Part shown: piece by piece, positions 33,119 to 41,513 of the stretch | Numbering within the stretch: the first letter of the stretch is position 1 | How the letters are laid out: each line of letters opens with the position of its first letter | From: Streptomyces caniscabiei | Lineage (GTDB): Bacteria; Actinomycetota; Actinomycetes; Streptomycetales; Streptomycetaceae | Assembly: GCF_014930365.1 (NCBI RefSeq) | Contig: NZ_JABXWI010000027.1 | Coordinates: forward strand, 1 to 64,000 | Direction: 5' to 3' | Length of the DNA stretch: 64,000 bases | Program-made: the position numbers and the translations under genes | Notes under the pieces: model-generated | The model's database searches: none | Told to the model about the DNA's origin: nothing | Seen by the model: the letters and a program-made list of their open reading frames with translations, nothing else

Positions 33119-34411
33119 TCACTTCACATGGCGGGCCGGGAGCGTAGCGAGGTGAAGGAGATGCTCCAGCGGTCCACGGCGGAACCGGCGGGTCCAGGCG
33201 GTGGCGAGCAGCAGGGCGGCGAGAGTGTGGACGAGGAGGTCGACGAGGGCGGGGCCGGTCTCCTCCTTCATGCCGAACTCCCGGACGGCGAGGATGTGCA
33301 GGACGTACGCCGTCAGGGCCGTCATGCCGACGGCGCACACGGGCCTGGCGAGGCGCGCGCAGCGCGGCAGGCGGTCCACCGCCGTCACGCACAGCACCAC
33401 CACGAGCAGGGCGAAACCGGCGTTGCCGAGGATGGAGAAGGTCGTCTGGCTGTGCGGCGCGCCCACCAGGAGCCAGTCCGCCGGGGTGCCGTCGTCGAGG
33501 TAGCCGACGGTGTCGGACCACCAGGCGGACGCGGCCGAGTCGCCGTCCGTGGCGGCGGCGACGGTGGCCCGCGCGTGCGGGACGAGGCGCAGCGCCAGCC
33601 AGGACCCGCCGTAGCCGAGCAGGGCCGACAGGCCGCCCGCGCACGCCAGTCGGGTACGGACGGTGCCCAGGGTGAGGTCGAGCCGGGCCACCGCCATGCC
33701 GGCCAGCATGAACGACATCCAGGTGAGCACCGGGTACTCGCCCGTGAACAGCAGCTCCATGAGGCCGTCCGTGTCGCTGATCCGGGCCAGTGGATCGGAG
33801 GCGACGACCGCGTACGCCCAGTCGCCCTCCCCGATCGACAGCCGTGTCACGTACAGGAGTTGGGGCATGACGAGCGCGCCCGCCACGGCGAGGAGGGCGA
33901 GCGTCCGGGCGCGCAGGCGGTGGAAGGGGAGGACGGCGAGGAAGATCAGCCCGTAGAAGGCGAGGATGACGTCGACGTCGGTGTCTAGGGCGGTCAGGGC
34001 GAACCCGAGGGCGATCAGGACGAGCGAGCGGATGACCGTCCGGACGACCGCCTGCCGTCCGGCGCGCCCGGTGCGCGGGTGCGGGCGGCCGGTGATCAGG
34101 ACGAGGGTGAAACCGGCGAGCAGCGCGAACAGCGCGGAGGAGCGGCCCCGCGCCAGTTCCATCACGAAGCCCAGTGCTCCGCCGTGCGCCGGATCCGGGC
34201 CGACGTGTGCGGCGTACATGCCGAAGACCGCGAGCCCCCGGGCCAGGTCGATGCCGACCAGCCGCCCGGTGGACGGCCTCGCCGGGTTCCCGACGGCCGT
34301 GGGGGTCCCGGCGGGCGGGAGAGCGGGGGCGGGAGCGGGGGCCGGGGCCGGGGCGGGGAGGGATACGGCGACCGGCTCGGACGACAGGTCCGTCGACGTG
34401 TCTGGTGTCAT
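33119..34411 (-). CDS. DUF1624/DUF418 membrane acyltransferase-like protein (copy 1)
   Basis: 430 aa, about ten membrane segments. GRLVGIDLARGLAVFGMYAAHVG at the first membrane segment is the heparan-alpha-glucosaminide acetyltransferase-like (DUF1624) start, and the C-terminal half matches DUF418 (NAGFALLVVVLCVTAVDRL, MTALTAYVLHI). Such proteins are predicted to move acyl groups across the membrane to sugars or wall polymers; the substrate is unknown. The N-terminal 45 residues are a Pro/Ala run (PAPAPAPAPAPA). A close paralogue lies at 58.3-59.5 kb. Confidence 0.85.
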   Translation of the reverse strand: MTPDTSTDLSSEPVAVSLPAPAPAPAPAPALPPAGTPTAVGNPARPSTGRLVGIDLARGLAVFGMYAAHVGPDPAHGGALGFVMELARGRSSALFALLAGFTLVLITGRPHPRTGRAGRQAVVRTVIRSLVLIALGFALTALDTDVDVILAFYGLIFLAVLPFHRLRARTLALLAVAGALVMPQLLYVTRLSIGEGDWAYAVVASDPLARISDTDGLMELLFTGEYPVLTWMSFMLAGMAVARLDLTLGTVRTRLACAGGLSALLGYGGSWLALRLVPHARATVAAATDGDSAASAWWSDTVGYLDDGTPADWLLVGAPHSQTTFSILGNAGFALLVVVLCVTAVDRLPRCARLARPVCAVGMTALTAYVLHILAVREFGMKEETGPALVDLLVHTLAALLLATAWTRRFRRGPLEHLLHLATLPARHVK

Positions 34412-34603
34412 GGCCTTCAGCGTCGGGGGCGCGCGGGGCGCGTTCCCATCCCGCGGGTGGCTGGAGGAATCCCCGCCGACCGGCCGGAGCCGCCCCCGCC
34501 AGGTGACCGGAAATGCGGAGGAATGGGAACCCGGCGGCGACTTCGGACGTCGTAGCGGTTCCAGCGGAAGTCCAGTGGTGGTCCGACGACGAGCGGGGCA
34601 CAG

Positions 34604-35281
34604 GTGATCCGGGTACTGGTGGTCGACGACGAAGCCCTGATCCGGACGGGCTTCGAGCACATCCTCAACTCCGCGGACGACATCGACGTGGTGGCGGCGG
34701 TCCCCGGCGGCCGGGCCGTCCACTCCGTGCGGGAGCTGCGCCCCGAGGTCGTCCTGCTGGACATCCGTATGCCGGACGTGGACGGGCTCACGGTCCTCGC
34801 CGAACTCAGAAGGCTCCCACGACCGCCCGTGGTGGCCATGCTCACCACGTTCGACATGGACGAGTACGTGGCGGCCGCCCTCCGCTCGGGAGCCGCGGGC
34901 TTCCTCCTCAAGGACACCGATCCGGAGCAACTGCCGTATCTCGTACGGACCTTGGCGGCGGGCGGGGTGGTCCTGTCGTCCCGGGTGACCCGGACGGTCG
35001 TCGACGGGTACCTGGACAACGGGCCCCGGGAGGCCGCCGTCCGGTTGGTGGACCGGCTGACCGCACGTGAGCGGGACGTCCTGGTCCTCATCACGGAGGG
35101 GCTGTCCAACACCGACATCGGTGACCGGATGCATCTGAGCACGGGCACGGTCAAGGACCATGTGAGCGCGCTCCTCACCAAGTTGGAGGTGGGCAGCCGG
35201 GTGCAGGCGGCGCTGCTGGCCGAGCGGGCGGGTCTGCTCAGGCCCTCGCGCGCCGTCGGCGGCGGACGGGAGGCCGGATGA
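34604..35281 (+). CDS. NarL/LuxR-family response regulator
   Basis: 225 aa, GTG start. Receiver domain: VVDDEALIRTG acidic pair, LLDIRMPD phospho-acceptor Asp, LTTFD switch Thr and LLKD Lys. C-terminal LuxR HTH: LTARERDVLVLITEGLSNTDIGDRMHLSTGTVKDHVSALLTKL. Forms a two-component pair with the kinase encoded next, overlapping by ATGA. Target genes are not apparent; the divergent acyltransferase gene is a candidate. Confidence 0.93.
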   Translation: MIRVLVVDDEALIRTGFEHILNSADDIDVVAAVPGGRAVHSVRELRPEVVLLDIRMPDVDGLTVLAELRRLPRPPVVAMLTTFDMDEYVAAALRSGAAGFLLKDTDPEQLPYLVRTLAAGGVVLSSRVTRTVVDGYLDNGPREAAVRLVDRLTARERDVLVLITEGLSNTDIGDRMHLSTGTVKDHVSALLTKLEVGSRVQAALLAERAGLLRPSRAVGGGREAG

Positions 35282-36399
35282 GGGCGCCCTCCCGTCTCCC
35301 GCACGCGTGGACGACGGACGCCGTGCTCGTCGTGGCCTGCCTGGCGGACGTGTGGATCCACGACGTGGGTCCCCATCACCCCCTGGAGCCGGCGGCGGCC
35401 CTGCTCGCGGTCTGCGCGCTGGTCGTGCGCCGCGCGCTGCCGCTGCCGACCTTTCTGCTCACCCTGCCGACCGCCCTGTTCACGGACGCGGTGTTCGCCA
35501 CGCTGGTGGCGCTGTACACCCTCTCCTCGCGCATCCACCACCGGGTGCCGTTGGCGGTGTGCGCGCTGGCGTTCACGGTCTGCGACCTGACCTGGTGGTC
35601 GTGGCCGTCGCCGGAGTTCACCGACCTGGACGACCGCCAGGCCCTGATCCCGCTCTCCTACAGCGTGGCGCAGGCGACCGCGCCCGTCTTCCTCGGGCAG
35701 CTCGTCCAGGCCCGCCGGGAGCTGTCGCTGCGTCTGGTCGAGGTGTCCGAGGCGCGCGAGCACGAACGGCTGCTGATCGCGCAGAGCGTGCTGGCGACGG
35801 AACGCGCCCAGCTCGCCCGGGAGATGCACGACGCCGTCTCCCACCAGGTCAGTCTGATCGCCGTGCGCGCCGGAGCCCTCCAGGTCGGCAGCCGGGACGC
35901 GGAGGCGAAGGAGGCCGCGGCGACGATACGGCGCCTGAGTGTGCAGACCCTGGACGAGCTGCGGCACATGGTCGGCGTGCTGCGGGCCTCCGGCAGCCGC
36001 CCCACCGAACTCACCCCGCAGCCCTCCCTCGCCGATCTCGACCGGCTGGTCGCCGGCAGCGGCATCGACACCGACCTGCGGACGGAGCTGCCGGCCGGCC
36101 TGCCGCCGCCGGTCCAGCGCGCCGTGTACCGCACCGTGCAGGAGGCGCTCACCAACATCCGCAAGCACGCTCCCGGTGCCACCGCCACCATCCGGGTGCG
36201 CCGACGGAACGGCACGCTGCTCGCGACCGTGACCAACACCGCGCCCAGCCGCCCGGCCCTCTCCCTGCCGGGCGCCCACCACGGCCTGATCGGTCTGCGG
36301 CAGCGGGCCGAACTCCTCGGCGGAACGGTCACCTCCAGGCATCTGGCCGACGGTGGTTACGAGCTGCGCCTGGAACTGCCGGTCGACGGCGCGCCCTGA
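35278..36399 (+). CDS. sensor histidine kinase (HisKA_3 type)
   Basis: 373 aa. Four to five N-terminal membrane segments with short loops (intramembrane-sensing style), then a coiled dimerisation region and the phospho-acceptor H184 in REMHDAVSHQ. The HATPase domain has the N box VQEALTNIRKHAPG and a C-terminal GLIGLRQRAELLGG. It should phosphorylate the response regulator encoded just upstream, with which it overlaps by 4 bases. Confidence 0.92.
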   Translation: MRAPSRLPHAWTTDAVLVVACLADVWIHDVGPHHPLEPAAALLAVCALVVRRALPLPTFLLTLPTALFTDAVFATLVALYTLSSRIHHRVPLAVCALAFTVCDLTWWSWPSPEFTDLDDRQALIPLSYSVAQATAPVFLGQLVQARRELSLRLVEVSEAREHERLLIAQSVLATERAQLAREMHDAVSHQVSLIAVRAGALQVGSRDAEAKEAAATIRRLSVQTLDELRHMVGVLRASGSRPTELTPQPSLADLDRLVAGSGIDTDLRTELPAGLPPPVQRAVYRTVQEALTNIRKHAPGATATIRVRRRNGTLLATVTNTAPSRPALSLPGAHHGLIGLRQRAELLGGTVTSRHLADGGYELRLELPVDGAP

Positions 36400-36526
36400 G
36401 CCGTAGAAGAAGGACGATCGCCGTGCCCGGCGGTGTCACGGGCCGGTGATCGTGGAATCCCGGCCGGCGAGGGATAGTCACGGTCGGTCCGTCACGTCGT
36501 GAGGGGTGCCAAGAAGGGGAGGGTTG

Positions 36527-37131
36527 ATGAAGGCGTCGAGTCACGACGAGTTCCGGGAGTTCGTAGCGATGCGCTCCACCGCGTTGCTGCGGCTCGCGGT
36601 GCTGCTCACCGGCGGGGACCGGCACGCCGCGGAGGATCTGCTGCAGATCGCCCTGATGAAAGCCTACGGACACTGGTCGCGGATCGAGCAGCCCGAGGCG
36701 TACGTGCGTCAGGTGCTCTACCGACAGCAGGTCAACCGCTGGCGGCTGCGCGGACATCGCGCCGAGACGACGGTGCCCGTCCTGCCCGAGCCCACCGGGG
36801 AAACGGGTGCCGCGCCGGACACCGAGCTGCGGATCGCGCTGTGGGCGGCACTGGGCCGCTGAGCAGACGACAGCGGGCCGTGGTCGTACTGCGTTACTTC
36901 GAGGATCTGCCGGAGGCCGAGGTCGCGGCGCTGCTGGGGTGCCCGGTCGGCACCGTGCGCAGCACGGCGTACCGCTCGCTCGCCAAACTGCGGGCGCTGG
37001 TGCCGGAACTCGGGCCCGAAGGCCTGCACGGCTCCGCGGGCGGCGCGGGCGGCGCGGGCGGCGCGGGCGGCGCGGGCGGCGCGGGACAGGGGCGGCGGCT
37101 CAGTTACACGACGAAGGGGGTACGGGGATGA
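36527..37131 (+). pseudogene. SigE-family ECF sigma factor split by a one-base deletion
   Basis: Region 2 is in the first frame from ATG 36527 (FVAMRSTALLRLAVLLTGGDRHAAEDLLQ, then AYVRQVLYRQQVNRWR), which hits a TGA at 36860-36862. Region 4 continues at once in another frame from 36859 (LSRRQRAVVVLRYFEDLPEAEVAALLGC, then GTVRSTAYRSLAKLR). One extra C in the CGCTG at 36857-36861 would restore a normal protein of about 201 aa. It is either a real inactivating mutation or a sequencing error. The C-terminus has five Gly-Gly-Ala repeats. The next gene overlaps by ATGA and is intact. Confidence 0.88.
37036..37084. repeat. 9-bp tandem repeat gcgggcggc, about five copies
   Basis: Encodes the Gly-Gly-Ala run at the C-terminus of the frameshifted sigma factor; length changes keep the frame. 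Confidence 0.85.
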
Positions 37132-38483
37132 CGGCGGAGCGGGTGGAGGAGAAGGTCCGGGAGACACTGCGCGCGGTCGCGCTGGACCGGGTGCTGGCGC
37201 CCGGGGACCTCGCCGATCAGGTGGTACGGCGGCGCGGCCGGCGCCGTCTCTCGCAGGTCGCGGGCGCGGCGGTGGCCGTCGCCGCGATCACCGTGGGCGC
37301 GGTGTTCGGGCTCGGGGGCGGCGGCACGGTCGACCGGGACCGGCCGGTGCGGCCGGCGGTGGCGCCGCAGGACTGGGAGCCGTGGCAGAGCGACGACCGG
37401 GGCGCGACCGAGCGGGGTTGCCTGGCCGACGGGGCGGCGTTGTACTGCGCCGGATCGAAGGACGACATCGCGAAGTTCGACGCGCGTACCGGTGAGCGGC
37501 TGTGGACGATCGAGGTCAACGGGGAGGGCGACGGGCCCGACCACCCGTTCGCCGTGCGCGACGGCGTGGTCTACGCGTTCCGCAACCACACCGCGCAGAA
37601 GCAGCCGAACGGGGACTACGCCGGCGGCACCGATCTGATGGCGGTGGGCGCCGAGACCGGTGAGCTGCGGTGGACGGTGGAGATGCCGCAGGACGATCGC
37701 GGCGACCAGGCCGCCATGCTCATCGACGGCGCGGTCCTGGCCAACACCCCGACACTGCGCACGGTGTCTGCCCTCGATCCACTGACCGGCAAGGAGAAGT
37801 GGCGCCACACCTGGGACAAGGGGATCGCCTGCCAGCGGGCGGTGCTGGGCGGTGTGCCGTACCTGATCTGCATGAAGGACGTCGACGCGCCCGGCGACAC
37901 CCAGGTGTTCCGGCTGGACCCCGCCACCGGACAGGCACGGAAGGTCGCGACCGTGCACGGCGCGCAACTGCTCACCGGGGTCTCGGCGGACCGGCTGGTC
38001 CTGTTCGCCCCGAAGGACAGGGCCGGCGGGAAGATGCCGGTGACCCTGCTCAGCGGTTCCGGAGAGCGGACCTCGTTCTCCTATCCGATCGAGGAGGAGC
38101 TCGCCGGACTCGACGTCGTCGGCGACCGCCTGATCTCCGTGTCCTGGAAGGGCGAGGCCTCGGCCTGGTCGTTGACCACGGGCACCACCCTCTGGACGGC
38201 CCCGGTCGGCGTCGAGCTGCCCGGCAAGGAGACAGTGCCCGCCCTCGCGCCTCCTCTGGTGTCCGAGCGGCTGGGAGTCGTGTACTTCTTCAGTCCGACC
38301 GGGGATCTGTCCGGCCTCGACCTGCGCACGGGCGAACAGGTCTGGGACGACCACGTCGGCAACCGCAAGGAGGCTCCGGGGCCGCTCTACCAGCTCTCGC
38401 CCCAACTCCTGAGCTACCGGGATGTGTTGATCGTCCGGGACGGCAGCAGGATGACTTCTCTGCTGCCCGGGCCCACCGGCTGA
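37128..38483 (+). CDS. membrane-anchored PQQ-like beta-propeller protein
   Basis: 451 aa. A cytoplasmic N-terminus of about 40 residues with a basic cluster (RRRGRRRL), one membrane helix (VAGAAVAVAAITVGAVFGLG), then repeated propeller blades of the PQQ/quinoprotein type (ARTGERLWTIEV, AETGELRWTVEM, PLTGKEKWRHTW, TTGTTLWTAPV, LRTGEQVWDDHV). Proteins like this are often coded directly after SigE-type sigma genes and may sense the outside; a regulatory role for the sigma factor is inference. ATG 37128 overlaps the sigma stop. A strong terminator follows. Confidence 0.85.
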   Translation: MTAERVEEKVRETLRAVALDRVLAPGDLADQVVRRRGRRRLSQVAGAAVAVAAITVGAVFGLGGGGTVDRDRPVRPAVAPQDWEPWQSDDRGATERGCLADGAALYCAGSKDDIAKFDARTGERLWTIEVNGEGDGPDHPFAVRDGVVYAFRNHTAQKQPNGDYAGGTDLMAVGAETGELRWTVEMPQDDRGDQAAMLIDGAVLANTPTLRTVSALDPLTGKEKWRHTWDKGIACQRAVLGGVPYLICMKDVDAPGDTQVFRLDPATGQARKVATVHGAQLLTGVSADRLVLFAPKDRAGGKMPVTLLSGSGERTSFSYPIEEELAGLDVVGDRLISVSWKGEASAWSLTTGTTLWTAPVGVELPGKETVPALAPPLVSERLGVVYFFSPTGDLSGLDLRTGEQVWDDHVGNRKEAPGPLYQLSPQLLSYRDVLIVRDGSRMTSLLPGPTG

Positions 38484-38488
38484 CACGA

Positions 38489-38522
38489 GGGCGCCCCGGG
38501 CCGCGGCCGGCCCGGGGCGCCC
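38489..38522. terminator. strong bidirectional hairpin
   Basis: gggcgccccgggcc pairs with ggcccggggcgccc. It lies between the convergent propeller and LuxR-HTH genes and can serve both. Confidence 0.85.
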
Positions 38523-38531
38523 TGGCACCCG

Positions 38532-38876
38532 CTACGCGACTCCGACGGTCTGCGCCCGGACCCCGCTCCGGCCCGTCAAGCGGAACGTTTCATCCATGCG
38601 GTCGATCCGGTCCGTACGGTCCGCCCGGTCCGTACGGTCCCCCCGGTCCATACGGTCCGTCCGCAGCGCCAGGATTCCCGCGCGCAACGCGGTCACGACG
38701 AGATGCGTGCGGTTCTTCGCGCACAACTTCTCCCGGATGCTGCGCATATGGGAGGCCACCGTGCGGACCGAGATCGACAGCTGACGAGACATGTCCGCGT
38801 CCGACATGCCGTGGGCTGCCAGAAGGAGGATCTCCATCTCCCGGGCGCTGAGTCGGCCGGAGCTGTCCAATGCCAT
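38532..38876 (-). CDS. stand-alone LuxR-type HTH protein with Asp-Arg repeat tail
   Basis: 114 aa. Residues 8-70 are a complete LuxR DNA-binding domain (LSAREMEILLLAAHGMSDADMSRQLSISVRTVASHMRSIREKL); no receiver or ligand domain precedes it. The C-terminus has Thr-Asp-Arg repeats (DRGDRTDRADRTDRIDRMDE). It resembles small LuxR regulators of specialised-metabolite clusters and is the outermost candidate gene of the linaridin-like locus. ATG 38876 was chosen; no good upstream extension has coding character. It could also be the remnant of a response regulator. Confidence 0.75.
   Translation of the reverse strand: MALDSSGRLSAREMEILLLAAHGMSDADMSRQLSISVRTVASHMRSIREKLCAKNRTHLVVTALRAGILALRTDRMDRGDRTDRADRTDRIDRMDETFRLTGRSGVRAQTVGVA
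38599..38662. repeat. 9-bp tandem repeat of the type cggtccgta/c
   Basis: Six to seven imperfect copies encoding the Asp-Arg repeats of the LuxR-HTH protein on the minus strand. Confidence 0.75.
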
Positions 38877-39131
38877 GGGTGCCTGCCTTGTTCGGAGTGG
38901 GGGTCGAGGACCCGCGTGCCGTTCGTCTGCTGCGCTGTGACTCTTCCGTGACATCCGGGCGGCGGGCATCGACCATTCGACCGATACCCGGCAGTAGTCA
39001 TCGGCCGATCGGCCTCGGTCCCCCGCTCCGGGGCGGAACTTTCTCCGGGTTGGCGCCAACCGCCCGATTCGGCGGGGGTGTTCGCCCGGCCGGCTTCCCC
39101 TGACCGCCGGACCGGCCGGATGATCCGTGGC

Positions 39132-39821
39132 ATGCTCGGCCGCGTGAGCAGCACCCCCACACGTGTGATGATCGCCGACGACCAGGATCTGATCCGGGCC
39201 GGTTTCCGTCTCATCCTCGACGCCCAGGAGGGCATCGAGGTGATCGGGGAGGCCGCGGACGGACTCGCGTGCGTGGAGGCGGCGCGCGCGTTGCGGCCGG
39301 ATGTGTGCCTGGTGGACGTCCGGATGCCGAAACTGGACGGGCTGGAGGTGACCCGGCTGCTGGCCGGGCCGGGGGCGACGCACCCGACGCAGGTCGTGGT
39401 GGTCACCAGCTTCGACCAGGACGACTACCTCAACATCGCGCTGCGCAACGGCGCGTGCGGTTTCCTCCTGAAGGACGCGGCGCCCGCGCTGCTGATCGAG
39501 GCGGTGCGGGCCGCGGCACGCGGTGACGCGCTGGTCTCGCCCGCGGTGACGGTCCGGCTGCTGAAGCAGCTGGAAGAACGGGCGGCGGCCCCGGTGGACG
39601 GGGTGGGCGTGCCCGAATCCGCCCTGAGCGTACGGGAATTGGAGGTGGCCCGGCTCGTCGCGGTGGGCCGGACCAACCAGGAGATCAGTGATGAGCTGTG
39701 TCTGTCGCTGTCCACCGTGAAGACGCATCTGGGCCACATCCACCACAAGCTCGGCGTACGCAACCGCGTCGAGGTGGCGGCCTGGGCCTGGTCCAACGGG
39801 ACGGTACGGACCGGACGCTGA
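39132..39821 (+). CDS. NarL/LuxR-family response regulator next to the linaridin-like locus
   Basis: About 229 aa. Receiver: IADDQDLIRAG, CLVDVRMPK phospho-Asp, VTSFDQDD, FLLKD. LuxR HTH: LSVRELEVARLVAVGRTNQEISDELCLSLSTVKTHLGHIHHKL. Possible starts are ATG 39120, ATG 39132 or GTG 39144; I use 39132. It pairs with the kinase gene starting 99 bases downstream. Because the pair directly precedes the peptide-biosynthesis genes, it may control them, for example through the shared TAGGCAnTTTTA elements. Confidence 0.9.
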   Translation: MLGRVSSTPTRVMIADDQDLIRAGFRLILDAQEGIEVIGEAADGLACVEAARALRPDVCLVDVRMPKLDGLEVTRLLAGPGATHPTQVVVVTSFDQDDYLNIALRNGACGFLLKDAAPALLIEAVRAAARGDALVSPAVTVRLLKQLEERAAAPVDGVGVPESALSVRELEVARLVAVGRTNQEISDELCLSLSTVKTHLGHIHHKLGVRNRVEVAAWAWSNGTVRTGR

Positions 39822-39920
39822 CGGGGATTCCGTGAACGCCCTGTAATGGATCTATGACGCTTCCCACACATCGGCCCACCCCCTGCCGGGGAAGCATGTG
39901 CATGCCTAGCCTCCGGTTGT

Positions 39921-41267
39921 ATGACACCTTCGTCACTCGCGGCACTCTCGGCACGAGCGACCCAGCCGCACCACCACGGCCGCCCCCGGTCACGCGCACG
40001 ACGGCTGGACCACCGCGCCCTCTACCCGGCGCTGGGTGTGCTGTGGCTGCTCGACGTGGGCATCATCGTGTCGCAGCAACGGGGCTTCCTCGACTGGCTG
40101 CCGCTGGTGACGGGTCCCGTCGCCCTGGCCCTGGTGCTCGTGCCCGACGAGCGGCTGAGCATCACCTGGCGCACGGGGTTCTGCGCGGCCGTCTCGACGG
40201 CGGTGACCCTGGGCACCTCCCTGATGGGCTGGGCCATGCCCGAGTGGGGGCTGCTGGAGACGGCGTGCATGCTGGTGCTGCTCGCCCGCACCTGCCGCGA
40301 CGTGGCCCGGCCCCGGGTCGCCCTGGCACTGGCCGCCGCGATGGGGGCCAGCGTCATCGACGAACCCCTGCGCACCGGCGGCACCGGCATCACCCTCACC
40401 TACCCGTTCCTGCTGACGTTCGCGGTCGGCGGCGCCGTCGGCGCCGGGTGCTACCTGCGCACCCTGGACGCCCGGCGCCGTCGTACGATCGCCGCCGTAC
40501 GGCTCGCCGAGCGGATCCAACTCGCCCGGGAACTGCACGACTTCGTGGCCCACCATGTGACGGGCATCATCGCCCAGGCGCACGCCGCCGGCGTGATCCA
40601 CGAGAGCGCGCCGCAGCAGGTCGGCCCCATCCTGGGCAACATCGCCGAGGCCGGACAGCGGACCATGGACTCCATGCGCCGGCTGATCAAGGTGCTGCGC
40701 GAGGACGGCGAACAGATCTCCCTCGAACGGCCCGAGGAGCCGTACGCCGAACTCACCAAACTGGTATCGGAGTTCAGCGGTCAGGGCGACGGGTCGACCG
40801 CCCAGCTGGAGATCACCGGAGCCGCCCGCAGAAGCGCGCTGCTGCCCGAGGTGGGCTCCGCCGTCCATCGTGTGGTGCAGGAGGCGCTGACCAACGTACG
40901 GCGGCACGCGCCGGGCACCCAGGCCACGGTGCGCGTCCACCGCACCCGCGACGACCTGCTGCGGATCGACGTGTACAACGAGGGGCCGGAGCGGCGGGTG
41001 TCCCGTCCCACGGGAGGCCGCGGCGGCTACGGCCTGATCGGGCTGCGCGAGCGTGTGGAGACGGTCGGCGGCTCACTGGCGGCGGGCCCGGCCGACGACG
41101 GGGGCTGGTGGGTCATCGCCCATTTCCCCGTGGCTCCCACGGCGGTGCCGTCCGGCGCCGAGGAGACGGCGGAGCCGGGTCAGGCGTCCCGCAGGCCGTC
41201 CGGGCGGCACGCGAAGCCGAACGCGCACGCGGAGCCCGAGCCGGACATGAGCTGGGACGCGAGTTGA
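39921..41267 (+). CDS. sensor histidine kinase next to the linaridin-like locus
   Basis: 448 aa. N-terminal basic segment, about five membrane helices (residues 35-185), then phospho-acceptor H206 in RELHDFVAHHVTG. HATPase: VVQEALTNVRRHAPG, YGLIGLRERVETVGG. A polar, Pro/Glu-rich tail of about 45 residues follows. Partner of the preceding response regulator. The 246 bases after it hold an AT-rich promoter-like element for the FAD oxidoreductase gene. Confidence 0.92.
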   Translation: MTPSSLAALSARATQPHHHGRPRSRARRLDHRALYPALGVLWLLDVGIIVSQQRGFLDWLPLVTGPVALALVLVPDERLSITWRTGFCAAVSTAVTLGTSLMGWAMPEWGLLETACMLVLLARTCRDVARPRVALALAAAMGASVIDEPLRTGGTGITLTYPFLLTFAVGGAVGAGCYLRTLDARRRRTIAAVRLAERIQLARELHDFVAHHVTGIIAQAHAAGVIHESAPQQVGPILGNIAEAGQRTMDSMRRLIKVLREDGEQISLERPEEPYAELTKLVSEFSGQGDGSTAQLEITGAARRSALLPEVGSAVHRVVQEALTNVRRHAPGTQATVRVHRTRDDLLRIDVYNEGPERRVSRPTGGRGGYGLIGLRERVETVGGSLAAGPADDGGWWVIAHFPVAPTAVPSGAEETAEPGQASRRPSGRHAKPNAHAEPEPDMSWDAS

Positions 41268-41282
41268 CCGAGCCGCCGCGTG

Positions 41283-41302
41283 AATTAGGCAATTTTACGA
41301 AT
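41283..41302 (+). promoter_or_regulatory. AT-rich promoter element A before the FAD oxidoreductase gene
   Basis: aattaggcaattttacgaat stands out in a GC-rich context. Core TAGGCAnTTTTA plus CGA recurs before the precursor-peptide gene, with a tctatcgt-like -10 region 37 bases on and an A-rich leader (gaagaaagaaaaagg). Confidence 0.6.
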
Positions 41303-41513
41303 CGCACCCGGCCGGTCCGCCGTCTATCGTCGAAGAAAGAAAAAGGCGCCGGGACGGCCTTTCCCACGTCCCGCAGAGTGGTGAATCGGCCCGGACCGGG
41401 CCCTTTCGAGGGCCCGTTCCCCGTCACCCGACACCATTGCGTGAACCGGTCGTTTCCCGTCCGCCCATTTCCGGGCCCGGGACCGGCGGCCGTCGACGAG
41501 GAGGCGCGGATCC

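Noticed and set aside
36857..36862. Programmed -1 frameshifting in the sigma gene
   Set aside because: No slippery heptamer or downstream pseudoknot is evident, and sigma factors of this family are not known to use it; a one-base deletion explains it more simply.
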